64,000 nucleotides of DNA from Martinezella rhizogenes (GTDB lineage: Bacteria > Pseudomonadota > Alphaproteobacteria > Rhizobiales > Rhizobiaceae). Position numbers and translations under genes: made by a program. Shown here piece by piece: positions 43,749 through 52,958 of the stretch (its first letter is position 1; the number at the start of each line of letters is the position of its first letter). Under the pieces are notes generated by a model that ran no database searches, was not told the DNA's origin, and worked only from the letters and a program-made list of their open reading frames with translations. The stretch is from the NCBI RefSeq assembly GCF_027460065.1, contig NZ_JAPYZZ010000005.1, forward strand, positions 124,001 to 188,000. Direction: 5' to 3'.

Positions 43749-45107
43749 TTACGCCGCGGCGTCCTTTTGCGGACGGAACTGGTTTTCCATGTCCTGGCGC
43801 AGCTTCACCACATCGAGATCATTGACCAGCTCCACATCGTCGAAGCTGACGATCTGGTCTTTCTTGATGGCGCGCTTCAGCTTGACATTATGGGCAAGGC
43901 CGATCGGCAGTGCCTTGATGTCTAGGCTACGGGTGGCGGGAATGGCGTTTGCCCAGACCGCGTAACCGCCCTCGCCGTCGAGCATCTCGCCGGGCTGCAT
44001 GTCCTTCTTCGCCGTAGCGACGGCATCGCCGCGGAACTCCCTGGAGCAACCGGTAGCCTCATTGCGCAGCACGGCGGAAAGCACGCTGATGGAGGTTTCC
44101 AGCCCGATGATGTGGAAAGGACGCCACATCGAGGCGTACCAGCCGGAGGGATCGGTCAGCAGGCCATATTGCTTGAAGCAGGCCCGGGCATATTCATTAT
44201 GCGCCTTGAAGGTGACGAAAACGCCGTAGCGAATGTTGTTGAACACCTCGCGTCCGTCCGGCTCCTGGCTCGCAGCAATATCGACCAGACCGGAGCGCGA
44301 CATACGGCCGCCATCGGCAGCCGGGCGGAAGACGCGGGCGAGATCGTGCAGGCCGGCCGGCGGGAAGGCCAGACCGTCATCCGGGCAATCCAGCCCCGTG
44401 CCGTTGGCGACGGCCGCCATTTCGATGGCCGCCTTGGTCCCGTCGGTGAAGGAATTGTACATTTTCGGATTGAAGTCGCCCTTGGCCACTTCCTCGTCCG
44501 TCCAGCCGAAATAACCCCAGACCGTGTCCGGCGTCGAATAACGATAACGCGGCTCGAAATTCATGCCCTTGCCGGCGGAAACGACCTCGAAGCCGGTGGC
44601 GCGCGCCCAGTCGACCAGTTCGCAGATCAGCGCCGGCTGGTCGCCGTAAGCCATGGAATAGATCAGGCCCTTCGCCCGCGCCTTTTCAGCAAGGATCGGC
44701 CCGACCATGACATCGGCTTCGACATTGACCATGACGACGTGCTTGTTGTGCTCGATGGCGCCCAATGCATGGCGTGCACCAGCCAGCGGATGGCCGGTCG
44801 CTTCGATCACGCATTCGATTTCGCCGCAGGCGAAAAGCTCGTTCACATCGTCGGTCACATAGGTCTTGCCGCTCTTCAGCGCATCGGCGCAGCTCGTCGC
44901 GTCGTAACGCTCCTTCGGCCAGCCGACGCGGTCAAACGATTCCCTTGCCTTGCCGACATTGAGGTCTGCTACGGCGACCATGTGGAAACCGGCGATACGC
45001 TGCGCCTGCGCCAGCACCATGGAGCCGAACTTGCCGGCGCCGATGAGACCGACCCGGACAGGTTTGCCGCCGGCTGCACGCGCTGACAGAAGAGAATAGA
45101 GATTCAT
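43749..45107 (-). CDS. NAD(P)-dependent oxidoreductase with C-terminal SAF domain
   Basis: A 452-residue protein. The N-terminal Rossmann domain (VRVGLIGAGKFGSMVLAQA, about 18-36) and middle region (ECVIEATGHPLAGARHALGA; MVNVEADVMVGPILAEKA) resemble homoserine dehydrogenase; the C-terminal 110 residues look like a SAF domain (ATAKKDMQPGEMLDGEGGYA; KRAIKKDQIVSFDDVEL). Relatives are often misnamed as flagellar FlgA-like because of the SAF domain. The start at 45107 has AAGGATG upstream. As first gene of the TRAP operon it probably starts catabolism of the imported acid. The reaction is unknown. Confidence 0.82.
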   Translation of the reverse strand: MNLYSLLSARAAGGKPVRVGLIGAGKFGSMVLAQAQRIAGFHMVAVADLNVGKARESFDRVGWPKERYDATSCADALKSGKTYVTDDVNELFACGEIECVIEATGHPLAGARHALGAIEHNKHVVMVNVEADVMVGPILAEKARAKGLIYSMAYGDQPALICELVDWARATGFEVVSAGKGMNFEPRYRYSTPDTVWGYFGWTDEEVAKGDFNPKMYNSFTDGTKAAIEMAAVANGTGLDCPDDGLAFPPAGLHDLARVFRPAADGGRMSRSGLVDIAASQEPDGREVFNNIRYGVFVTFKAHNEYARACFKQYGLLTDPSGWYASMWRPFHIIGLETSISVLSAVLRNEATGCSREFRGDAVATAKKDMQPGEMLDGEGGYAVWANAIPATRSLDIKALPIGLAHNVKLKRAIKKDQIVSFDDVELVNDLDVVKLRQDMENQFRPQKDAAA

Positions 45108-45369
45108 GTTTTGACATCCTTCGCTGGGGAAATTGCTGGCGAGAATGTCCAGACTGCCCGGCGAAGGCCATGCGATACCGAGGCAGCGAAGGTTCACCCC
45201 TCGCGGCGCTGGCCACATGACGTTTCTGCGTTCCTCCCGGATCCCGGCGCACCTCTGCGCCGGCTCTCGCGGTCGCCTCCCAAAGCAACCTTGAGACCAG
45301 AGTAGGAGCGTTCAGATATTAGTTCTATTTAGAAAATCAGATTTTTCGTTTAGTTTATCTAACAAGCCA
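45108..45369. promoter_or_regulatory. Promoter region of the TRAP/dehydrogenase operon
   Basis: A 262-base gene-free stretch between the SAF oxidoreductase and LacI genes, both on the minus strand. The part near the LacI gene (45310-45365) is strongly A/T-rich and contains the inverted repeat AAAATC-A-GATTTT (45333-45345), a possible LacI operator. No terminator was seen after the LacI gene. Confidence 0.4.
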
Positions 45370-46404
45370 TCAGGCCGATTTGCGCAACATCAGATCCGCG
45401 CTGAGGAGAATGCGCTCCCGCATCCGTGTCGTGTCATCCGCCTCTTCGTTCAGCTTCTGCAGCAGAAGCTCGATCGAAAGCCTGCCGATCTCGTTATAAT
45501 TCTGCGCGACGGTTGTAATCGGCGGGCAGGCATAACGCGACAGCGGATGATCGTCATGGCCGGCGACCCGGAGGTCATAGCCAACGCCATGGCCGACCTT
45601 TAGCCCTTTCTGGAAGGCTGCCGCGATGACGCCGAAAGCTATGCGATCATTGGCGCACAGAATTGTGCGGGACGGCAATAGGGCCGCATTCTCGAATAAC
45701 CGACTGGCTTCGTCGAACGCAAACCGTTCGAAATCCCACCGCGCAGGTTTTGCGACATCAAGCAGCCTGGGCTCGAAGCCCAAGCGCTGCATCGCCGCCA
45801 CATAAGCCATACGGCGCGTCACGGAGTTGGTGTTGACCTGTGGCATATCAAAATAGCTGGGCGGCTCACCCGAGCGACAGAGATAGTCAACAATCAGGTC
45901 AACGCTTTGCCGATTGTCGGTGCCGACAAAGGCCGACCTCTCATCGAGCGGCGAATCGACATAAACGATGGGGATCGTGGCGGCGAGCTGTTCGAGCGTC
46001 GAACAGTGGGATGTGACACCCAGCGGCGCGATGATGGCCCCGGCCACATTCATCGACTTGAATGTGCGGATGGCGCGGTCTTCGATTTCCGGCTTACCGT
46101 CCGATGACAGCACAAAGGCAAGAAAACCCGCCTCGTTGGCAATTAATTCGATGCGGTTCGTCAGCGCCATGTAGAACGGATCGGCGTAGTTGGGAATGAT
46201 GATGCCGATAATGTTGCTGCGGCGGCGATTGAGATTAACCGCAAAAATATTCGGCCGGAATCCCGATTTCTTGAGCGCCTCCTCTATGGCATCGCGTGTT
46301 TTCTTGCGCACCGAAGCCGGATCATTGAAGTATTTCGAAACCGTGGGGCGGGAAAGTCCGACGAATTCCGAAAACTCTTCCATCGTCCTGATAGTTTTGG
46401 CCAA
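45370..46404 (-). CDS. LacI family transcriptional regulator
   Basis: A 344-residue repressor. The N-terminal helix-turn-helix is clear (TMEEFSEFVGLSRPTVSKYF, residues 7-26, then NDPASVRKKTRDAIEEALKK and the hinge SGFRPNIFAVNLNRRRSN), followed by a periplasmic-binding-protein-like sugar domain (IIGIIIPNYADPFYMALTNR; AGAIIAPLG; ILCANDRIAFGVI). It lies upstream of the TRAP operon on the same strand and is its likely local regulator. Confidence 0.88.
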   Translation of the reverse strand: MAKTIRTMEEFSEFVGLSRPTVSKYFNDPASVRKKTRDAIEEALKKSGFRPNIFAVNLNRRRSNIIGIIIPNYADPFYMALTNRIELIANEAGFLAFVLSSDGKPEIEDRAIRTFKSMNVAGAIIAPLGVTSHCSTLEQLAATIPIVYVDSPLDERSAFVGTDNRQSVDLIVDYLCRSGEPPSYFDMPQVNTNSVTRRMAYVAAMQRLGFEPRLLDVAKPARWDFERFAFDEASRLFENAALLPSRTILCANDRIAFGVIAAAFQKGLKVGHGVGYDLRVAGHDDHPLSRYACPPITTVAQNYNEIGRLSIELLLQKLNEEADDTTRMRERILLSADLMLRKSA

Positions 46405-46546
46405 GTGCTTGCCCCCATGAAAATTACATGCAGCATTTTATATCGACCGCCCTTCCATGGAAAAGCCGGTCGAACACAGTTATCAACCGCCAAACGATCA
46501 TTCGGCCGCAAATTGTACTTTCACTGCCCGCCGGATTGGATGGGCG

Positions 46547-47623
46547 TCATGCCTCCCCGATCCTCATGCCATTCCTGTCAAAGACATGCAGCCTTTCCTG
46601 CGGGAAACCGACCCGCAGGGACTTACCCGGCTGCAACAATGCCCGGTCTGACGAAAACAGCTTGAAGGGCAATCCATGCACGGTGAGGTGCAGGATGACG
46701 CCGAGGCCGGTCGGCTCGACCAGATCGACGGTTGCCTCCACACCGCCTTCAGCCGGCGCTACGGTCACATGTTCCGGGCGGATGCCGAGCGTGACCGGCT
46801 CGCCATCGGCCAGCCTCACATCGCGGCCGAGCGCCAGACGCGTGCCGTCACCCAGCACGACGAAACCGCCGCCATTCTCCTGCACGAGCCGTCCTTCGAG
46901 GAAATTCATGCCGGGCGAACCGATGAAACCGGCGACGAAGAGATTGGCGGGGCGGTCGTAAAGATCGAGCGGTGCGCCGATCTGCTGCACATGGCCGGCA
47001 TTCATGGCGACGATCCGTGAGGCAAGCGTCATCGCCTCGATCTGGTCATGGGTGACGTAAACCGAGGTTGCGCCAAGATCGGCATGCATGCGTTTGATCT
47101 CGGCCCGCATCTGCTCGCGCAGCCGGGCATCGAGGTTGGACAGCGGCTCATCGAACAGGAAGGCCTTTGGCTGGCGCACGATGGCGCGGCCCATGGCGAC
47201 GCGCTGGCGCTGGCCGCCGGAGAGCGCCTTCGGACGGCGGGCGAGATAGGGATCGAGGCCAAGTTTCGCGGAAGCACCGGCCACCGCCGCCGCGATGGTT
47301 TCTTTCGGGCTGCGGCGCAGGCGCAGGCTATAGCTCATATTGTCGGCGACGCTCATATGCGGATAGAGCGCATAGGACTGGAACACCATGGCGATATCGC
47401 GATCCTTCGGCCGGCGATCATTGACGCGTTCGCCATCGATGGACAGGTCGCCGGATGTTATCTCTTCAAGGCCTGCGATCATGCGCAGCAGCGTCGATTT
47501 TCCGCAGCCGGAGGGACCGACGAGGACGATGAACTCGCCATCCCTGATATCAAGATCGACGCCATGCAGCACGGCGAGGTCGCCATAGGTCTTGCCGACA
47601 TTCTTCAGCTCGATGGAAGCCAT
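46547..47623 (-). CDS. Sugar ABC transporter ATP-binding protein (UgpC/MalK type)
   Basis: A 358-residue CUT1 ATPase with Walker [10 protein letters not shown], signature [14 protein letters not shown], Walker [13 protein letters not shown] and THDQIEAM; a TOBE/MalK-type regulatory domain fills the last 120 residues. It is last in a six-gene unit (GntR, PLP enzyme, binding protein, two permeases, ATPase) and starts four bases after the permease stop. Gap 46405-46546 holds no gene. Confidence 0.9.
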   Translation of the reverse strand: MASIELKNVGKTYGDLAVLHGVDLDIRDGEFIVLVGPSGCGKSTLLRMIAGLEEITSGDLSIDGERVNDRRPKDRDIAMVFQSYALYPHMSVADNMSYSLRLRRSPKETIAAAVAGASAKLGLDPYLARRPKALSGGQRQRVAMGRAIVRQPKAFLFDEPLSNLDARLREQMRAEIKRMHADLGATSVYVTHDQIEAMTLASRIVAMNAGHVQQIGAPLDLYDRPANLFVAGFIGSPGMNFLEGRLVQENGGGFVVLGDGTRLALGRDVRLADGEPVTLGIRPEHVTVAPAEGGVEATVDLVEPTGLGVILHLTVHGLPFKLFSSDRALLQPGKSLRVGFPQERLHVFDRNGMRIGEA

Positions 47624-47627
47624 GGGA

Positions 47628-48458
47628 TTATCCTTTCACCGCGCCGGCCGTCAGGCCCTGCACGAGATAACGTTGAATGAGCAGGAAGAAGAGGCAGGCC
47701 GGAATGAGCGCCAGAACGCCCGCCGCCATCATCTGCCCGAAATCGACAGAGAATTTCGAAACGAAGGTCAGAAGGCCAACCGGGAAAGTGGCGCTCTGGT
47801 TGCCGGAGATCAACATCAGCGCAAACAGAAGCTCGCTCCACGCGGCGGTGAAGACGAAGCCCAGCGTCGCGGCGATGCCCGGCAGCGTCAGCGGCAGGAT
47901 GATCTGGCGGAAGGCCGTAAACCGGCTCGCCCCGTCAATCATCGCCGCCTCTTCCAGATCCTTCGGAATGCCATCGAAGAACGACTGCATCAGGAAGGTG
48001 GCGAAGGGCACGTTGAAGGCGGTGTAGACGATGACGAGGCCAGTCAGGCTGTTGGTGAGGCCGAGGGGCGAGAGCATCTTGAAGATTGGCGCAACCAGCA
48101 TGACCAGCGGGAACATCTGGGTGATCAGCATTAGCGCGACGATCCAATATTTGCCCTTGAAACGGAAACGTGACAGCGCGTAACCCGAGAGCGAAGAAAG
48201 TATTGTCACGGCAATTGCCGTGGAGCCCGCGACGATGACGCTGTTCTTAAAAAACGTCGGGAAAGCACTGTTTTCTATGACGAAACGATAATGATCCCAT
48301 GTCGCCCGCGACGGCCACATCCTCACACCTTCGCTATAGAGCAGGTCATTCGGCGTCACGGACACCTTGAGCAGCCAGAACAGTGGGAACAGTGCAAAGG
48401 CGATATAGGCAAGGATCGCCAGACGATGGGCAAGGGTGAGAAATATCCTTGATGTCAT
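47628..48458 (-). CDS. Sugar ABC transporter permease (MalG type)
   Basis: A 276-residue six-helix CUT1 permease: EAA loop LEEAAMIDGASRFTAFRQII then LPLTLP; C-terminus YLVQGLTAGAVKG as usual for MalG-type subunits. It follows the other permease gene by three bases and forms the channel with it. Confidence 0.89.
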   Translation of the reverse strand: MTSRIFLTLAHRLAILAYIAFALFPLFWLLKVSVTPNDLLYSEGVRMWPSRATWDHYRFVIENSAFPTFFKNSVIVAGSTAIAVTILSSLSGYALSRFRFKGKYWIVALMLITQMFPLVMLVAPIFKMLSPLGLTNSLTGLVIVYTAFNVPFATFLMQSFFDGIPKDLEEAAMIDGASRFTAFRQIILPLTLPGIAATLGFVFTAAWSELLFALMLISGNQSATFPVGLLTFVSKFSVDFGQMMAAGVLALIPACLFFLLIQRYLVQGLTAGAVKG

Positions 48459-48461
48459 CGG

Positions 48462-49406
48462 TCAGTCCTTCTCGATCAGGCGCTGGCGCAGCAGCACGAT
48501 CAGCATGGAATAGGCAAGCAGCAGCACCAGCAGCACCAGCGCGATGGCCGAGGCATAGCCGAAATCCAGACGCCGGAAGGCCTGCGTGAAGATGTAGCTG
48601 GCGACGATCTGCGTGCGGTCGGCCGGCCCGCCATTGGTCATGACGATGATGAGATCGGCGAAATTGGCGATCCAGACGGTGCGCAGCAGAATGGTGATGG
48701 CGATGGTGGGCGCCAGAAACGGCAGGGTGATGGAGGTGAAACGCTGCAACGGGTTTGCCCCGTCAATTTCCGCCGCCTCGTAAAGATCGCGCGGGATGGC
48801 CTGAAGTGCGGCAAGCAAAGTGATGGCGAAGAAGGGAATGCCCCACCAGACATTGGCGATGATGGGCCCCCACATGGCAAGCTGCGGATCGGCGAGGATA
48901 TTGTTGGGCGCGGATAACAGCCCGAGCGAGACCATCCAGTGCGGTAACGGCCCGATGACCGGGTTGAACAGCCATGCCCAGTTGAGACCGGCAAGGAAGG
49001 TCGGCACGGCCCATGGCAGGAATACCAGCGCCTGCGCCAGCCCCCTGCCCGCAAAGGGTTTATCGAGCAGCAGCGCCAGAATGAGGCCGAAGAAGAATTG
49101 CAGGAAAACCGAAGTGCCGGTCCACCACAGCGTGTTTTTCAGCGCCCGGTAAAAGGCCGCGTCCTGCGAAAGCGCCTCCAGATGTTTGAGACCAACGAAA
49201 CCGCCGGAGAACGGATTGAGCAGCTGTACATCGCGAAAGGCATAGGAGAGGCCAAGCACCAGCGGCACCAGCATGACGGCGACGATGAGCACCAGCACCG
49301 GCGCGCTGTAAAGCCACGGTTCGGCCCAATCGGCAAACCGCCGCATCGCAGGCTTGCCAGCCGTTTTGCGCGCAGCCACCGGCCCGGCGCCATGGGCATA
49401 GGACAT
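48462..49406 (-). CDS. Sugar ABC transporter permease (MalF type)
   Basis: A 314-residue CUT1 permease with a polar N-terminal tail of about 30 residues, then six helices (first PVLVLIVAVMLVPLVLGLSY). The EAA loop is LYEAAEIDGANPLQRFTSIT then LPFLAP. AGGGAGCG precedes the ATG. The 151-base gap to the binding-protein gene (49407-49557) holds no gene; a weak hairpin is possible there. Confidence 0.88.
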   Translation of the reverse strand: MSYAHGAGPVAARKTAGKPAMRRFADWAEPWLYSAPVLVLIVAVMLVPLVLGLSYAFRDVQLLNPFSGGFVGLKHLEALSQDAAFYRALKNTLWWTGTSVFLQFFFGLILALLLDKPFAGRGLAQALVFLPWAVPTFLAGLNWAWLFNPVIGPLPHWMVSLGLLSAPNNILADPQLAMWGPIIANVWWGIPFFAITLLAALQAIPRDLYEAAEIDGANPLQRFTSITLPFLAPTIAITILLRTVWIANFADLIIVMTNGGPADRTQIVASYIFTQAFRRLDFGYASAIALVLLVLLLAYSMLIVLLRQRLIEKD

Positions 49407-49557
49407 TGTATCGCTCCCTGATCGGACGACGGAACGGACGGGTTTTCCAGCCTCTCGGCTTACCGATCCGAAAAATTTCTATGAAAAGGCCTGTCGCAGC
49501 GAAGGCCGGCAAGACCCGCCGCACGGGCATTTGCGCCCGCACGGCCGGTCAATGTCG

Positions 49558-50817
49558 TTACTTCGAGGCCAGGAACTTCTGCTGCGCCTTGGTCATGTAA
49601 TCAGCCCATTGCTTGGCAAGGTCTTCCGGCGTGATGTCGCCGAGCAGCGCTTCCTGCGATGTCTTGATCACAAGCGAATCCTTGAAGAAGGCGAATTCCT
49701 CAAGATAGGTCGGCATTTTCGTCGGCACGGCGTTCTTGTCGGCCAGTTCGTCGAACCAGCCCTTGAACTGCTCGCTGGCATAGAAGGGGTCCTTCTCCGC
49801 CGACTTGTGCACCGGCAGCGCACCGGTCTTCTTGTTCCACTCGATATTGCCTTCCGGCCCTTCAAGCGTCTCGATCAGCTTCCAGGAAAGGTCCTTGTTT
49901 TCGGATTTCGACATCATCGACCAGCCGGCGAAACCAATCGTCGGGAAGGTCTTGCCGTCAGGTCCCTTGGGCATGGTCATGACGCCGAAATCTTCCGGCT
50001 TCATGCGCTGGGCAATGGCGATAAGCGCATCCGGGTCCTGATCGAGGAAAGCGCAGGTGCCGGAATAAAAGCCGGCGACGATCTCGTTGAAGCCCCAGTT
50101 GACGCTGTCCTTCGGCGCATAACCGTTCTTGTAGAGATCGATCACATAGGTCAGGCCCTTCACCCAGCCGGGGCTGTCGAAAGTGGAGGTGCCGTCCTTG
50201 GTGAAGAACTCGTTCGAACCGGCCATGGATGCGCCGAACATGACCCAGCCGTTAAGGCCGCCCGGGCCACCGCGCAGGCAGTAGCCAGATTTGCCGGGAA
50301 GGGCTGCGACCTTCTTGGACGCATCGGCAAATTCCTCAAGTGTCTTCGGCGGCTCCTTCACGCCGGCTTCGGCCAGCAGCTTCTTGTTGTAGAACATGGC
50401 GCGCAGGTAGAAACCATATGGCAGCATATACGCCGTGTCCTTGACATCGCGGCCGAGTTCGAGCGTGCGCTCGCTCAGGCCCGCGGTGTGCTCCCACTTG
50501 GCAAGATAGGGCTCAAGGCTCTCCAGCATGCCGTTATTGGCATAAAGCGACAGCCATGTGTCGGGCATTTCCATCACGTCAGGCACATCGCCGGCCGAGA
50601 CCATGGTGGCGAATTTCTGGAAGGCTTCGCTCCACGGCAGGGAGATGATTTCCACCTTGGTGCCGGGATTGGCAGCCTCGAATTTCGAGACGATGCCTTT
50701 CAGCGTTTCCGTCCGCTCGGGACTTGTGATGACCTCGACCAGTTTCAAGGTCGTGTCCGCCAGCGCCGTTCCGGTCATCAGGGCGGTGAAGATGGCTGCT
50801 GTTACCAGTTTTTTCAT
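49558..50817 (-). CDS. Sugar ABC transporter substrate-binding protein
   Basis: A 419-residue family 1 solute-binding protein with signal peptide MKKLVTAAIFTALMTGTALA (cleavage at ALA-DT). Mature landmarks are FEAANPGTKVEIISLPWSEA, VPDVMEMPDTWLSLYANNG and MLPYGFYLRAMFYNKKLL. It captures a carbohydrate in the periplasm; the ligand is unknown. It lies 38 bases after a PLP-dependent enzyme gene and is cotranscribed with it, which hints at an amino-sugar or sulfur-containing substrate. Confidence 0.88.
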   Translation of the reverse strand: MKKLVTAAIFTALMTGTALADTTLKLVEVITSPERTETLKGIVSKFEAANPGTKVEIISLPWSEAFQKFATMVSAGDVPDVMEMPDTWLSLYANNGMLESLEPYLAKWEHTAGLSERTLELGRDVKDTAYMLPYGFYLRAMFYNKKLLAEAGVKEPPKTLEEFADASKKVAALPGKSGYCLRGGPGGLNGWVMFGASMAGSNEFFTKDGTSTFDSPGWVKGLTYVIDLYKNGYAPKDSVNWGFNEIVAGFYSGTCAFLDQDPDALIAIAQRMKPEDFGVMTMPKGPDGKTFPTIGFAGWSMMSKSENKDLSWKLIETLEGPEGNIEWNKKTGALPVHKSAEKDPFYASEQFKGWFDELADKNAVPTKMPTYLEEFAFFKDSLVIKTSQEALLGDITPEDLAKQWADYMTKAQQKFLASK

Positions 50818-50855
50818 GTCGTTCTCCCCTTTTTTGTCGTCAGTTTAAAAACGCG

Positions 50856-52028
50856 TCAGGCGGCGGAGGCCGCCTTGATCGCGGGTTCGAGATCGTTCCA
50901 GAGGGCTTCCGTGCCCTCCAGCCCGACATGCAGGCGCACCGAACGCGCGCTGATGCCGAAGGTGTGGGCGGAGTTTGGCTGCGCCTTCTGTTCGAGCACC
51001 ACTTCGCCGGGGACGATGAGGCTTTCATGCCCGCCCCAGGAAACACCCAGTTTGAAAAGCTTGAGGCGGTCGGCAAAAGCGCGCACATCCACCCCGTCCT
51101 TGAAGATGAAGGAAAACAGGCCCGATGTGCCGTTAAGGCCGGGCGGCAGACGGTTCGCCAGCCCCGGATGGCAAACCTTCTCCACCACATCCAACGCCTG
51201 CAGGCGGGTTGCGATCTCAAGCGCCGAGGCCTGATGCGCCTTCATGCGCAGCGGCAGGGTGCGAAGCCCGCGAATGAGCAGCCAGGCATCGAAGGGCGAC
51301 ATCTTGCCACCGAGATAGGGATAGGTTTCCGCCCGGATGCGATCGACCATCGCCTTCGAGCCGGCCACCACGCCGGAGACCACATCGCTATGGCCGCCCA
51401 GATATTTCGAGGCCGAATGCACGACGAGATCAACGCCGAGCGAGATCGGCTGCTGGAAGACCGGGCTTGCCCAGGAATTGTCGATGACGGTGACCGCGCC
51501 ATGACGCTTGCCGATGGCGGCCAGCGCACCGACATCATGGGCTTCCATCACCCAGCTCGTCGGGCTTTCCATGTAAAACAGCTTTGCACCCGGCATAGCC
51601 TTTTCAACCGCCGCCTCATCGCGGCCGTCGACATAGGTCACCTCGATATTCATGCGCTGCATGAAGGTGCCGAACAGGCGGAAGGCATCGGGATAGACAT
51701 GGCGCACCGCGACGATGCGGTCGCCCGGTGAGACGAAGGACAGCACAGTGGAAGAGATAGCAGACATGCCGCTGGCAAAACCGAGCGCGTCTTCAGCGCC
51801 TTCGAGTTTGGCCAGCATTTCTTCGAACATGCGCACCGTCGGGTTCAGCCCGCGCGTATAGACCGGCCGCACCTTTTCACCGCGATAGGTGGAGACCATT
51901 TCATCGTAGCTGGAAAAGGTGAAAAGCGAGGTCTGCACGAGCGGCGGAACCACGGCTTCGAAAGCGTGGGTCTCGTCATGCGCGACAATCAGGGAGGCGG
52001 GATCGAAGAGATCGTTGCCTTGGTTCAT
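50856..52028 (-). CDS. Cys/Met metabolism PLP-dependent enzyme (cystathionine gamma-synthase/lyase family)
   Basis: A 390-residue fold-type I PLP enzyme. The PLP Lys is in VVHSASKYLGGHSDVVSG; the cofactor-stacking segment is GFASGMSAISSTVL and the PLP-Asp is in VTVIDNSWASPVFQ. YTRGLNPTVRMFEEMLAKLE is the YxRxxNPT motif that binds PLP phosphate from the partner subunit. Family activities are gamma- or beta-elimination/replacement of sulfur amino acids. Its ATG overlaps the GntR stop (ATGA) and the sugar importer follows, an unusual pairing. Confidence 0.87.
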   Translation of the reverse strand: MNQGNDLFDPASLIVAHDETHAFEAVVPPLVQTSLFTFSSYDEMVSTYRGEKVRPVYTRGLNPTVRMFEEMLAKLEGAEDALGFASGMSAISSTVLSFVSPGDRIVAVRHVYPDAFRLFGTFMQRMNIEVTYVDGRDEAAVEKAMPGAKLFYMESPTSWVMEAHDVGALAAIGKRHGAVTVIDNSWASPVFQQPISLGVDLVVHSASKYLGGHSDVVSGVVAGSKAMVDRIRAETYPYLGGKMSPFDAWLLIRGLRTLPLRMKAHQASALEIATRLQALDVVEKVCHPGLANRLPPGLNGTSGLFSFIFKDGVDVRAFADRLKLFKLGVSWGGHESLIVPGEVVLEQKAQPNSAHTFGISARSVRLHVGLEGTEALWNDLEPAIKAASAA

Positions 52029-52717
52029 TTCGACATGTCCTTGATATCCTCCTCGACAACGGCGAGGATTTTCAGTGTTTCTTCACGGGCGGTCTCGGCA
52101 TCACCGGCGGCGATGGCGTTGAACAGCGTGCGATGAAAGGGGAAGGAGCGGCTGGCAAAATCCGGCCGGTCGAACGGCTTCAGCCAGAAGCGTTCGAAAC
52201 CTTCACGCATCTGCTCCAGCAGCTGCTTGAACAGCGTATTATGCGTGGCGTCGTAAATCGAAAGATGGAAGGCAAGGTCGGCCTTGCCGGAGGTGCCTTC
52301 GGCGAGATGCACCCGCTCCATCTCATCGAGCCGCGCTTCCATGGTGGCGATATCGTCCGCAGTGCGACGGCGCGCAGCGGCCATGGAGGCCTCGACCTCG
52401 ATGCCGCGCCGCACTTCCAGCGTCATCAGCAGCGCATCGCGCAGGCTTTCGGCATCGATGGAAATTGGCATATGCACGGTGGCGGCGGAAATCGGTTTCA
52501 GCAGATAATTGCCGCTGCCCTTGCGACTGTCGATAACGCCCAGCGCCTGAAATTTGCGGATGACCTCGCGAATGGTGGAGCGACCGACACCCAGCGCCGC
52601 CATCAGCTCCCGCTCGGCCGGCAGCCGCTCGCCTGCCTTCAGCCCTGCCCTCTCGACATAATCGGAAAGCGCTGCCTCCACCTGGCGCACGCGGTCGCTC
52701 GGCGGAATTGGCTGCAT
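52025..52717 (-). CDS. GntR family (FadR subfamily) regulator
   Basis: A regulator of about 230 residues: winged helix-turn-helix (GERLPAERELMAALGVGRST then IREVIRKFQALGVIDSRKGS) and a helical FCD domain (EVRRGIEVEASMAAARRR; LAFHLSIYDATHNTLFKQLL). ATG 52717 is preferred; the frame is open to ATG 52768 and has a TTG at 52741 with AGAGG upstream. TGGTCTGACA close to 52760 resembles a FadR-type half-operator, suggesting autoregulation and favouring a start downstream of it. First gene of the PLP/ABC unit. Gap 52718-52958 otherwise holds nothing identified. Confidence 0.83.
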   Translation of the reverse strand: MQPIPPSDRVRQVEAALSDYVERAGLKAGERLPAERELMAALGVGRSTIREVIRKFQALGVIDSRKGSGNYLLKPISAATVHMPISIDAESLRDALLMTLEVRRGIEVEASMAAARRRTADDIATMEARLDEMERVHLAEGTSGKADLAFHLSIYDATHNTLFKQLLEQMREGFERFWLKPFDRPDFASRSFPFHRTLFNAIAAGDAETAREETLKILAVVEEDIKDMSK

Positions 52718-52958
52718 AAGTTCCCGGCTGGACCTGTCCAAGACGCATCCTCTAAATTGGTCTGACATCTTACCATTTCAAAGGGCGGATCGATTGTCAA
52801 CGGGCAACGAAGAAACGGCTCAGGTAACCGCATGTGGCTAAGTGGGTTGAGGGTGCGGTAAAATATCGGCGCACCCGCCCGATAGGGGGAAGGGTCGAGA
52901 CCGGGAACGGCTGGAATCAAACTTAAGGTACCGAAGGACGGTGACTGACGGCCGCTGG

